From: Parapristionchus giblindavisi
Lineage: Eukaryota; Nematoda; Chromadorea; Rhabditida; Diplogasteridae
Length of the DNA: 64,000 bases
NCBI GenBank assembly: GCA_943737045.1
Contig: CALSFV010000208.1
Location: forward strand, 1,116,001 to 1,180,000
Direction of reading: 5' to 3'
The notes under the pieces are model-generated. The model saw nothing but the letters and a program-made list of their open reading frames with translations, made no database searches and had not been told where the DNA came from. Shown one piece after another: positions 1 through 12,632 of this stretch (the stretch's first letter is position 1; every line of letters begins with the position of its first letter). A program made the translations under genes and the position numbers.

Positions 1-3000
1 TGAGCCTGATAAAGTGTCATGTGTTCCTTAGTGAATGCAGCTACAGGCAATGATCATGGGCACAAAACGTTGGAAAGATCAAAGATTCAGGATCAAAGAT
101 CAAAGACCAACCTGTGAAGCACTCGCGACCCGTCTCTTATTGTCTTTGTTGTCTTTACGGCGTGATCGACTGCAATTAATAGAGTTATATAGAGAAAGGG
201 ACACAGACCGGATCGAATGTTTTATCATCCATTCTCTCTCCACCATCTTTGTTAGAAAGTGTTCACCCTCTCAATCCCGAGTGTTGTGAGGTCGTTTTCT
301 TTCTCCTATCTCTCCCAATCATTTCCACTCTCTAATATTCGATCCCCTCTTATTGGTCTCTTTCAACACACTAATTCAAATCCCATCAGAGATAGAAAGA
401 CACAGGTGTACAACATATATACAGAAGAATGGGAGCATGGAGAGAGAGAGACTGTATTATGAAATGGTGTGGTATGTGAAAACAGATTGCTATCTCATAG
501 GGAAGAGGGGCGAGAGAAAGAACTGCATGGTATAATGCGACAGCACACAAACAATTATTATATTTTATTGAGACCGACTTAGGACTATCCATAATATCGA
601 TTGAAGTCAACGATATTTATGCATTTTTTATCGTTATACCAATCCCGTGGATCCTAAAACACCATGGATGCCCATAAAAGGTCGCGTATACTTGATTATT
701 TTCTGGTGAAACAGTTTGTCAGTAAACATAAAAGACCTTCGATCCTTTCGTTTGATGAAATTACATCCTTCAAAGAGTTGTTTCCACTCTCCTAGTACAG
801 ATCTCAATGAAGCGAAACGAGTTGATTCATGGGCAGACGTCACTGTCTCTCCAGGAGGCATTGTGGCTGTGATCAGAGACAATAGTGAGAAGTACTGAGA
901 CGAGAGACGAGGAGGCGGAGTGAAGAAGTGGGCGGAGTCAAGACATACAGAGAAGGATGATAAGAAAGAGAAGGAGAAGGATAGTGACAAGACTGTACGA
1001 TGAATAAAGTGAAGAGTCAAAGGGCTTAGTCATAGAGGATTCTTAGAAGAATGAAAAGGTGAATCGAGCGAAAGGTTTCGAAGAATAGAAAGACGAGCAG
1101 GATTAGTTAATGTCTCTCACTCTCATCTCTTCTCCATTTCTATTTGAGTATTTGAGTAGTGTGACCCTATGGCATAGAGTAGTCAGAGTGGAGAGATGGG
1201 ATAGAGGGAGGGAGTGAGAAGCTGCGCGGTAAGAGTAGAGAGATTTGAAGTGATACTTCTGTCCCTTGTTCCTCTAAGGGATCAAGTATCCTCTCTCTCT
1301 GTATAAGGGGAACCACAACTGAAGAGAGAGAAATGGTCATCCTTATTCTATCTCACTTCACTTCGAAAGGCGTTAATGCGCGCGCATAAATAATGTGTAG
1401 TCGAGAGTTGGAGTACCTCTTTCTACCTCTCCTTCTCTCTCCCTCTCTCTCTCATGTCGCTATTCTTGTGGTCAACTCTCACTTTATCTGCGATTTCATT
1501 CGATAAAGTGAATAATACGCGAAGCCGTCCCCTCTCTCTCTCTCTCTTCAGTTTGACTAAACACCATTGAGTCATCAATATTTACACCTGGTAGGTTCGA
1601 ATAGGACGGAAAATATAGTCGTAAAAGATTTCGGAACAAGAGCTTTCAATAACATCAACATACTGACTATTGACTGAAGAAATGGAAAGAACGGATAGGG
1701 ATCTCAGAAGAAATGTGATACACTTGGAGTGAGTAAAGAGTGGAGTGGAAAGAGTACGATAAACTCATGGGGGGATACGGTAGAGGTGATTGGATAGATT
1801 AAGGCGCAAAGTCAAGAGGGTATGACAGTAAACTGAGAAGTTACACAAGCAGTAATAGTGGAGCGATGGGTACGGTATGATTCGAATTTGTTTGTTACAT
1901 AAATGAATGGAGAGGAGGAAGGACATGACTATCTAGTAGAGCGCATCGGTGAATGACAAGATGGGAGGAGGAGGGAGTCAGGTGGAAGGGGAGGGGAACG
2001 GAGAGTTAGAGGAGGGAAAAGGGGGAGGAGAGGAAATAAAAATAACGGCTATCAAGATTAGATAGAGGCTCAAGACATCTGGCAACAACGAAGAAAGAGA
2101 AGAGAAAGACTGTTAAAGAGTTTTCGTGTTTAAGATAGACAAAAATATCTTAAGAACTCTTTTGCTTTTTGCCAATCATCTCAACGATTATGTTAGCAAG
2201 AACTGGAAAATTCAAAAAAGCACATGATTAAAGAGACAATTGTAAAAGTTTTGAATCCTTTGAACTTTCACTGTTTGTTTTTTTATCATGATGGAAAGTA
2301 TTGTCAATGTTTCTACTTCATGGATGAGTTGCTTTGAGTTGGAATAGGACAAAATAGAAGAGAAGGATGCGAAGTAGAAAGAGTAGACATGACAGGAGTA
2401 GTTAGCAGAGACCACTCAACTGATGCTCCTCTTCCCTCCCACTCCCCCTCCTCTCTCTCTACCTCTCTCACTCTCTCCCTCTCTCTCTCCCTCTCCTTCT
2501 CCCTCTCTTCCCCTCCTCTCCCATCCTCGCCCCTCTCTTTTCGATGCCTTTCTCGTACGCTTACCAGCTTGAACTGGTTCTCATTCTGTAAGTCAACATA
2601 GAGAGAGAGTTAGTAAAAAAGAGACTCCTGCAGAGAGGAAAAATACAATAGAATAGACAGAGTTATCGAGATTTCGCTATATTTGGAACGTTTCATAAGT
2701 AGTTTAAATGTGAAGTGAATACAGATCAAAGATTTGCTTTGCTTGATAAAAATAGAAGGAGCAAATGATATTTTTATCACGTAGATTCTGTCACTTTAGC
2801 GAAATTTGGAAAGATAATGATCAGGATGATGAGGATGAGGATGAGCCTGGTGCATAGTTTACAGATTTTCATCATGTATACAAATAGGAAATTTTGCTGA
2901 AAATAAATGTACAAGTTTTACTGAGCCAAAATGTTTTCATCAATATCTATCCATATATTATTAAAGTTCTGTTTAAAAGTTGTATAAGGAATAAAGAAAA

Positions 3001-5346
3001 AATAAAATACAATATTTTTTAAGGATCTCTCGCTTTTTTTGTTTTCTTTCTTCTCTATTCGTGGCTTTTGAATACTTATCATAGTTAGTCAATCTCTTCT
3101 TCCTCGTTTTGCTGGTCTCTAGTGACTTGACCCTTACGACTGTTAATTGGGAAAGAGGAAACGAGGTCCCATTCGTGGTGATATTTGCATGATTTATGCA
3201 AGAAAGCCAATTAACACAATCTCTGTCCCCCTTTTGCCCTCTCTCTGGTCTCCTCTCCTTTCTCTCCCTCTCACCCACTCTGTCTCCAAGATCCAAACCG
3301 TCGAGACATATCGTTCATCTTATATTTCGTTTGTACACTAGAGTGCTGATTAACTAACAGAATTATATAGTACAGATTTGAATGTGAAATGGACAACTAA
3401 ATCTCTAAGATCGGAGGATCAATGGACGAAATGTTAAAGATGAAAGGATATAGAGGGATAGAGAAATAACGAGTGTGAGTAATGGATATAGCCGTCGATA
3501 TCATCGCTTCAACGAAGAATGAGTATAAATATGAGGAAAATGACCGCAATGTTGATGAAGGAAAGTCTGTAGGAAATATAAGGAGACGAAGAAGAAGAGG
3601 AAAGGGATTTGTTACCCCGACTGAAGAATAAGAAAGGAGCGGCTCTCACGACAAATATACACTACGGGGCGACAATGAATAGTCAGAAGGATAGGTAGAT
3701 GAAGGGAGGGTAGGAGAAGAATGACGAGAGGGGAGTGGGGAGGGGAGAAAGATGTACAAAGTTTATATCAATGACTTCCGTTAGATCAAAGGGTCTGCGG
3801 ACCTTTCTCTTTTCTTCTACGGCAGATGGGAAATGATCTTAGAGGAGAGAAGGTAGTTAGAATGAAGAAGAAAGATTACAACTGTTTCTCAATGTGTCAA
3901 TGTTCATTGTTTACTTCTATATTACTCCTTTCTTATCTTGAAGAATCCTGCAGAATAAATGAGAATTCCATGCATCAAGGTTTCAAAGAATAAAAACGAG
4001 GGACACAAACAACCGACAGATGGAGAGAAAGATTAATTATTTGGTGAAAGTCTTTGTTTCTTTCTAATTTCCCATGTGGAATGGGGCCAAATGTTGCGAT
4101 GTTAGATGCATAGAGCGCACAAAAAGAGGGAATGCATCTTTTTTGTTCACTTTGTATCTAGTGTAACCCTGCTGAGATTCGATGACACTCTCATTTATTC
4201 GATCATCCTCCTCCTCTATCTCTTCTCTCTCTTCTCTATCGCTAACATATTCGCAATACAAGATACCACCATGTTATATTTGTTCCTTTTTATGATCGCA
4301 ATAGAGTAGAGAGGAAGGAGGTAAGGACCCCATGGGAATACGCCGAAGAAACCGAGATTTGAATGTATAAAAGACCTTGAAGTGAAGAGATGAACAAGAG
4401 AGGAGGGGGAAGGGACATTGAGACCCCTTATTGCTACTCATTCGTAGTAGTTCAAAGTGATGAATAAAGAAGAAGAAGCAGGCATATAAAGATCGATCGT
4501 TATTGAGGGGGGACAAAATATGGCCTTGGTCGAACAAAAAGGAGCGATCAGCTCCTCATTTATTATTATCCTGACAGGGGATCGCTCTCTCTCTCTCTCT
4601 CTACCTCTCCCTTGTGCCTCAAGCCAGTTAACACGGCCACATGTGCTAGGATGCAACGTCGGCACTCATTTCTTGTCATTGCAAGTGCGGAACATATAAG
4701 AGCGACTAAGCAATGAATGAATCATATTCGTCCAAAGATCAAATATGGCAGCTGTTGTATTCCCACTTTGATCGGATTGAACACTGCGTGATTTGGTACA
4801 TTTTCGATGTATGATGAAATACGAATGCTATTCTAGAACGTCCTTGCTATCACATTCACAGAAAATGTATTTATGAACTCAAGTGCATGGTCGCGGAGTG
4901 CAAATTGTCTCGATCATCTATATCAATGCGATGCATGGATGGAATCAATCACATCGGTATACACATCGATGGTATCACTACTATTGCCCACTCCCCTCAG
5001 ACGTATCGCTTCCCCATCTCAGACCATTCATATCAGCAGGAAATTAAGGCCTCGTCACCATACCTTGTTAGCGACAGCAGATTTGAGATAAGAATTTTGG
5101 CGAGACAACAGCCCTCCAATTCATCGGAATTCCGCCTCTCCAATCGTGGTCTCCCATTGGAAAGTGTTCGATTGGCAGTGATTGATGACGTCATCTGACA
5201 TTGAAATGAACGAACATGGACAATAATAGGAAGAAGAAGACGAAGGTGATTGTGTGTAATGTTGAATAATAGCCGATAGTGAGATAGGGAGGCGACAACA
5301 TGATGATCAGTAGATAGGTGGAGAGGGAGAGGGAGAGGGAGAAGGA

Positions 5347-5378
<32 letters not shown>

Positions 5379-8300
5379 ATCGGAAGTGGGTATAGATGAA
5401 AGAGAAGGACTGCATATGAGCAGTACTCGAGAAATGAAAGAATAATAGGAATGGGCGATGGATAGAAATAGAAAATGAATTGGCACAAGGACAGAGAAGT
5501 TGAAGAAGGCAACGAAATGGCCAGATTAGACCATGTCGAGAGTGGTAATTGAACATAGACAGGGGAGGCTATGAATGAGAGGTTTCGACACAACTTTGTA
5601 CCATACACAACTGTGTCGAATCTTTGAAGGATAGACAAGAGAGAGCAAATATACATAAGTGAGAAGATCAGAGAAACAGAAGGTAGAAGTAGTAGTAAAT
5701 CGTATGAGGGGGCACGAAGGGAACACAAGAAATAGGAGTGACTACAACTTTGATAAAACAGAACACGATTGATAGACGTTAGATTTTGCAATAGTTGAGA
5801 GGGGAGGGAGTGAGGAAGAACAGAGTGGAGAGAGAGAGAGGGGAGGGAGAGGTAGAGAGTTTAAAGGCAAAAGAATGGATCGCTTCCAAAAGTGTTTGTT
5901 CTATGGGGAAGAGGAGCATGATGATGCACCCTCTCCACATCTACCTCCATGTGAGGGTGTAGAAGAAGATATGATGAAGAAGAAGAAGATGACAAAAAGA
6001 GGAGGTTACTTCATCAGGGTAAAAGAATGTGCACATCTGTGACTAATGTGGAGTTGAAATCTTGGAAAAGTGAAAAGTAGTGTTAATTTTGTGATTGTAG
6101 TTGGAAAAGTAGCATAGCTAACGAAAACACGTCGTAAGATTGGGAAAATTACGAACCTATGCTACATTTCCAACTCCTTTTACAATCACAAAATTATCGC
6201 CATTTTTCCATCTACTTTTCCAAGACCACAAAAATGTACACGGTTTGCTTATTTTTATCTGATAAGGGAATTGAACGACACTCACATCTCCCCGATCTCC
6301 ACGAAACAAAGGAAGGTTACCCTAGAAGCGCTATTGCTCAGTTTAACCCAATATTCTAGAATATGAAATGTGTAAGTGAGAGTGGATTGAAATGATTCAA
6401 ACAATGAATTCAGAGAGTGTGCCACGTTGGGTTCCCATAAACAAGGTGATGATTCTACGTGACCCGGGTATTATCAGTTATCGAGAAGAAAGGGGAAATG
6501 ATCATATAATATTAGCTTCACCTTCTTCTTCGTTCACTCAACAAACAATAAAGAGGACTGCGCCGTCGTTTTTCCCCTTATTTCAATTCGAGGAAAAGGT
6601 TTATGATTGTCTTTGTTCGAGAAGCAAACAATTTGAATGATGGATAAGGAAAGCGATCGAGAAGGAAATCTATATTAAACTGATACAGAACAGAGAAAAA
6701 GAACGAGGAAAAATAAATGCTAGTTGATATGTGCCGACTTTGAATGCTTTGAAAATGTAGGAAATGTTGAATAATGAGTGGAGTAGATGAATGAGTTGGA
6801 GACATTGAATAGAGAGAAGTGAATAAAGAGAGACGAGAGAATGCATGGCACTTAGCTCATTCATCGAATTTCACCTCTAGATCAAAAGGGATGATAGGAC
6901 GGCCAATTGAGACTCATGATCAAAGATGTAATAGAAATAATGATGAAGATGAGCGATAGTTACTTATGTGAAATGAGAGAAGAAGATGATGATGGAGATG
7001 AATGATATAGTCACCTCCTTCGATGATGATGATAAAGTGGAGAGATTTGATAAGCGATTATCCCCTATGGTATGATAGGAAGGAGGAGGACGGTGAGAGG
7101 AGGAGAGAGGAATGGAGGAGAGGCAGAGGGAGGAGAAGAGAGAGGAGAGAGGAATGGAGGAGAGGCGGAGGGAGGAGAAGAGAGAGGATAGAGAGAAAAG
7201 GAGAGAAAGTGAGACGTTACCACAACTTGTCCTGGCCCGCCAACTGATCAAAGAGAAACCAATGAAAAGTAATTTCATTTATGGATTATGAGAGAAGCTA
7301 AGAAGAGGAGATGAGAATGAATTGGATTAGTGAGTGAAGAGAAGAGAACAGAGACAGGTGGCCTTATGATGGATGTTCACTCCCTAAAGAGAATTGATGA
7401 TGAAATGTTCAATCGATACAAAACATGAAAGTGACCAAAGATCATAGATCAAAGAGTGACAGGGATATAAGTTAATGCTGCATCTTACTTGAATGAGCGA
7501 CTAGAACAAGAGAGCATATCTAGAGATAGAGAATGCGATGAGTGAGAGAGGAGAGGGGTGATGGGAAGGAAGAGAGAGACAGAGGAAGATATGCGTGTCG
7601 ACTGCTTCTTCCATTTCTGACCATCAACCGGTTCAACTCCCCTCTCTTTTCACTACTCGAGAAGAAGAAGAAGAAGAAGAAGCCGAGAAGAATTTGAAAG
7701 ACCATCGAATGAATATAACATTGTTCTTTGCTTAGATTATTTCGTTTTGCATGTTAATCGATTACGGACTAAATTATAGACAATTTGAATATACTCGGCA
7801 CATGGGGTGACAATTCGATAGTAAAGACACTTTCTCAATTCGATCAACAACTTCCATTTAGGGAACGAAATAGATCATGATTCACACATAATCTGAAAGG
7901 TCGATGAGTAGACTGGGGCGAAATAATCCATGATTTGATCGTTTTGTCCCTTCTTTGTGTTCGTTCTTTTTAGTCTACTCAGAGGGGGGAGAGTGCAAGT
8001 TCAGAGATAGATCATGTTTTGTCATTGAATGATCAGACGAAAAACATCCCATCGGAAGAAGGAAATATAGAGTGAACAAGGGACAAAAAGGGGATAAAGA
8101 GAGAGAGGAAGAGAGTATAAATTAGTGGAACCCACCTCCACATCCCCTCTTTGTATGGTAAATGTGTGGATCAGTGAGTGTATGTATGCAGAAGGTGGAG
8201 AGTGTGCACAAAAGGAGGCCAATGAATAGAGAAACGAGGAGCAGATAAGCTTATTGAATCCCATATCGAGATAGGGGAGAGAGCATGGGGAATGGGTTGA

Positions 8301-9851
8301 AATAGAGAATACAGTGAGAGAGAGGTTCAGAGGTAGAAATATTATTGGGTAAGAAGAGACAGAGGTGGTAGAAGGGATCAAAGAGAGAGAATAGAGAAAG
8401 CTATACTTGCACCCATTTCGGCCTTGTTCATCGACTAGTAAATTATGACCATTGCACAGTCCAGACACTGTGAATTAGTGAAGAGAAAAGGAGGAGAGAG
8501 AATGGGGTTAAGCATAGTAGATTAGAGAGGAAATGCATATATGAATGAGCGTTGAGATTTATTTCCAATTTCCAATCCCCTTTTCATTCCCATTTCATAA
8601 CCGGGATCACATGATATCATGCATGCGGAGATTTATTTTATTTGAAGTGCACAATAGATGTAGATTCGGTGACGTGGGAATTGTTATGTAGTTGTTTGAA
8701 TTTTTGTTTGTTTGATTTTTGAGCGTGCTAAATATTGTTCATTCACAATTTGTCATTGACCTGGTGACCAAGGAATGTTGTACGTTTGCAGGAAATTATA
8801 ATCGGCCGATCTTGGATTGTTTTTTTTCTTATCTACTCATTTATTATATTTATCATGGACAAAATCGATCCAAGAATATTATACAAATATGAGATGACGG
8901 TAACGTCTGAGAATGAAAAAAAAATAACTAAAAGGAGAGAATACGGTGCTATGATACAATATATTCAAAAATCAATGGTTAGTGAATCTTTGATGCATTA
9001 AGCAATTAGACTTGATTAGCAATGTAATAATAATATAAAATACAATAACTTATAAGTTTACGCAATATTTAATATATGTGTTCAAAGTACAATAGCTAAC
9101 AATAAGTTATGCTAGATAATTTGTAGTACGACGCTCACTCTTTACTAAAATATGATCAACATTCAGTGCACAATTTCTGTTCTCGACATACACTATGCAT
9201 TTAATGTGATATCTTTAAGAACGGTAAATGATAAATGGAGTGCTTCTGTGGTATCTCATCACCAAAATAGTTTCCTTACACATCTATTATCTATGGTCTC
9301 ACCATATCTCCTCCTCTTCTTGTGCCTCCCAAACGACTATTCATTTATATCTCCCATCGTCCATAGCCCAACAACACTTCGTCTAGCCCTTATGACCACG
9401 GGAATAAAATATGAAAACAATACGAGAAGCAAGGAGAAGAAGAAGAATCGTTCTTGTGTATACAGATGAGACACATACACAGTGAATGACAGACAGAAAG
9501 GTTCGAATAAGAAACAAAACACGAATTAGGCCTCAATCATTTTTTTCTTTTCTCAAGTACTACACTTTTTCTTCATGTACCCACCCATTTTCTTTTGAAG
9601 GCAGTCAAAAGAGACAAAAGTGAGACTGAATAATTCTATATTACTATATCATTATTCCAAATGGTGCCACAACTTTTGATGAATGATAAATACATAAATA
9701 TTCCTTCAGAAGACATCGTGATGTAAAAATACGACCGTTAAAAAATTTGTATTGCACTGTTCTTAGAAATATTCTCTCTTTAATCAGCAAACAAAATTGG
9801 ATTGGATATCTTTTGCAATGATTATATTTTTAAAATAAATTTTTTACTTAC
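1..9851. other. Purine-rich, low-complexity region without a firm gene
   Basis: No gene can be supported here. The plus strand is strongly A+G biased for kilobases, with patches of GA-rich simple sequence (about 5320-5375 and 7075-7215) and short CT-rich islands (about 1430-1460, 1530-1545, 2420-2540). Read on the minus strand this is pyrimidine-rich DNA, as would be expected of introns or intergenic DNA of a minus-strand gene. A few islands of ordinary composition could be small exons (minus strand about 5066-5198 with a good GTATGG donor; about 8402-8468 between TTCACAG and GTATAG), but their phases do not join to each other or to the exon at 9852, so I do not call them. Confidence 0.5.
6060..6225. 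repeat. Small foldback element, 166 bp
   Basis: The ends TCTTGGAAAAG and CTTTTCCAAGA are reverse complements. The homology continues inward with small gaps through GTTAATTTTGTGATTGTAG and its mirror and through GTAGCATAG/CTATGCTAC to a short central spacer near 6118-6157. There is no coding capacity. It looks like a MITE or similar foldback. No clear target duplication was seen. Confidence 0.75.
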
Positions 9852-9920
9852 CCGATGATCCATTGCATTGTGTCTCGCACGAAGTCCGGCAGTTTAACGA
9901 TTCGATGAAAGGCTCCGGGC
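9852..9920 (-). CDS. Orphan exon of an unrecognised minus-strand gene
   Basis: A 69-nt exon-like block stands out from its AT- and GA-rich surroundings. It follows a TTGCAG acceptor and ends at a perfect GTAAGT donor. Read in the phase left by the exon at 12514-12632 it is open and encodes PGAFHRIVKLPDFVRDTMQW and a few more residues. The two exons are phase compatible: the upstream one ends after two bases of a codon and this one supplies the third. I do not recognise the protein. The next exon downstream was not found. Confidence 0.45.
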
Positions 9921-12513
9921 CTGCAAGAGAATAGTATACATCAATCATTCATTAGTACCCAGAAAATGGATTGGAACAATCGATGATGATGGGCAAGAAG
10001 GGAAATGGAAGGTCTTCTAATAAATAATGTGTAACAAATAATGTCGATTTTGTCAATTAGAATGCAACATTCACCGATCGATTCTTCATGTAAAGCTATA
10101 GAAGTTTTCTGTTGTTTTTTTTCTGATGACTACTTCTAAGGCCTGAAAATCGGCAACAAAAATGACGAAATTTCGCAGCTACCATTCGAAACACAAGTTC
10201 GGTGGTGGAATTGTAAGATGGTCGCTTGCCTATCTTACCACCTCTTCCTCTACGGTGAAACTGTTTTTTTTTTATTTTTCATTCACTCCTTCATCACAAA
10301 TTTTAAACAATTATTTTCGAAATGAATCTATATTTTTTTAGTACGCAATTAAAAGAATAAAAAATAGTGAGCAATCTGATTAAGCCGAACCCAGAAGCTG
10401 GCCCACAATGATTATGGAAAACCTTTTGACCTAGTATCGGATTTGTTCATTTTATCATCGAATTCAAAGTATATTAGCTAATAGTAAGTTATGATTTTTA
10501 TCATTGTTGTCATCCTTTCAGTACTTATGCAAGGATGACAACAAAATAATCAACATGGGACTTGTACAACTTTTCATGGATAATCGATAGGCATATGTCT
10601 CAATCCGCGCCACTTCGGCTCATTCCTTGATAGAAAAAAATATAAATGATGAAAAAGGTTATGGTTGGGTATGTATAGAAAGAAGAAAAAGTGGAAGAAA
10701 AGTATATAAAAGGAGAATATGAGAGATATAGGAACGAGATAGATAAGGGAGGGACTAGAAGAGAATGAGGCAACATATGAATGGAGTCTCATGGGAGCAA
10801 AGAAAGTTCAGGTTGGAGAATGAAAGAATTGAGAATGAAGAGGAGAAGGAGGGGGATGAAAGAAAAAGAAAAAAAAAAGAGAAATAGACTGAATCAATTT
10901 GGAGGATATTAGATAATAGAATTCCTATAGTACAGATGTGGAGGCAAGGCTATTTATGCAGAATCATGTGATGAGGACGGACAATAAAGGAATATTTGCG
11001 TATGACTCCATCGTTTCCATGTCTTCCCTTATCATTGATACCAGTTAAGCGAAGTTTCACTAATAGAAGGCGGAAGACTATAAGTCTTCAAATGAAGCCA
11101 CTAAGGAGGACTTTTTATACTACTCTAGACATATTTCAGAGATCTTTGTGATGAAGTAAAAGAAAATAAAGCATGCATGATTAGTCTTATTTACCAGCAG
11201 AGGTTGGATACTTTTCAAAAGATAAAAGAGGAAAACGATGACGACGAATGACTTGAAAGGGATATCGAGTGTAAATTAAAAATAATAGAGTGAGAAGAGG
11301 ATAGAGAGTTATGCAGATGAGAGGGAAGTGAAGAATAATGACGACTAGATGAATAAAGTATACAGTGAGAATATGATGAGGTTGCGTAGTAACGAAGCGT
11401 GTTATCTAGTGTTGGGGGCTAAGAAGAAAAGGAAGAGTGAAGAGAAGACAATAGAGAAGAAGTCATCATAGAGAAGAAAAGAGAAGAAGTAGAGGAAGAA
11501 GAGTGCCATTGCTATTCAGTCTCTATCCAATCCAATCTCATTGAGTAACTACTACAGTCAGCATACGTAATGAATGGCATGATGTCTCCATGGTCTATTG
11601 AGAGAGACCATTGACGTCAGTATTATATGGAGAAGTTGCTTCATCACAAAAACATATGCATTAGCGATGACCAGATCGATAATCCCACACTTGGAATTTA
11701 CAAACTTAATAGAATCCTATTTCCCGTACCTTTTTTCGGGATGATGTTTTGCATACGTTGATTGATTCATGACGAATGCCTATTAATACGATTGATATCA
11801 TGTCAATTTGTTTTGGAACCAAAACATGAGTCATGAATCTCGGTATTATTCATCGTTCGCATACTCAAACACGGAAACGGATCTGGTTACATTCCCCTAT
11901 GTATTTCCAATATGAGAATGGTAGGAGACAGTGGGAAAAAGAATGCAGAAAACTGCAGGGACTGTAGTGACCATCAAGATAAGGAGATGTTGTTGATAGA
12001 GATCAAAGAATTAACTCATGATAATTAAGATAATGCGTGTTACATAATACAAAGAGTATTAGCCATATCAATGCTAAGGGATATTTGGAGAAGGTTAATG
12101 GTTTCTTATAACATAGACATTTCTAATGAGACTCAGAAATGTAGACACACATGATAGAGTAAGTGAATGCATAAGACAGAAATAGGATGAAAGAGGGGAA
12201 AAGAGTAATAGAGTGACTAAATGTCCATACTTTCATACATAGAACAATTTGCACGTCCATAGACAGGCAGCTAATACGATCACAGTTTGAGATTTACACA
12301 TTTATAATAAACTCAATGATCGAGTTACATAAATCCAGGGAATAATGTGGCAGAGCAAATATTTTCAAGGTCGCAAAACGCAAACCGCTTATTTTTTCTC
12401 TCGATTGAATAAATGAGCCAAAGGATACGGTAGAGTAATCAAGATTACATAAATCTTGTACAGATTAAAAAAAATTAAAAACGAAAATTAATAATGTTTT
12501 TTTTTTAAATTAC
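9921..12513. other. Probable 2.6-kb intron between two orphan exons
   Basis: No open frame of interest. A perfect 14-bp inverted repeat (TTGTTGTCATCCTT, 10504-10517, against 10531-10544) makes a short hairpin. The stretch 11250-11500 is GA-rich. If the two flanking exons belong to one minus-strand gene, this is intron, much longer than the roughly 50-200 nt introns typical of the other genes here. Confidence 0.4.
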
Positions 12514-12632
12514 CTTCTTCGTCTGCTCTCATTAGCCTCCTCTGGAGCAGTCATCACAGTTATGTCACTATCCAGTTCTAGTGAACTAAAACGTCCCTCG
12601 TAGACGTCGCTGAGTCTATTGTCACACGTATT
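12514..12632 (-). CDS. Orphan exon of an unrecognised minus-strand gene
   Basis: A 119-nt block between a good acceptor (TTATCTTCAG) and a GTAATT donor. It reads open in phase 0 and encodes an acidic then basic segment beginning NTCDNRLSDVYEGRFSSLEL and ending in a run of arginines. It leaves two bases of a codon, which join in frame to the exon at 9852-9920. The composition resembles a cytoplasmic tail or linker. It could be a distal 3' exon of the Ig-domain gene upstream on the same strand (26.1-19.7 kb) or part of a separate gene; the sequence does not decide. Confidence 0.45.

Noticed and set aside
634..1020. 128-residue open frame on the minus strand
   Set aside because: The middle part has fairly normal composition, but no splice partners or known domain could be shown.
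5033..5791. 252-residue open frame on the minus strand
   Set aside because: Composition is that of pyrimidine-rich simple sequence (Ser/Leu/Pro). Only about 5066-5198 looks exon-like and it does not join in phase to a neighbour.
8402..8468. Exon-like block encoding SGLCNGHNLLVDEQGRNGC on the minus strand
   Set aside because: Good acceptor and fair donor, but its phase does not fit the exon at 9852-9920 and no downstream exon was found.
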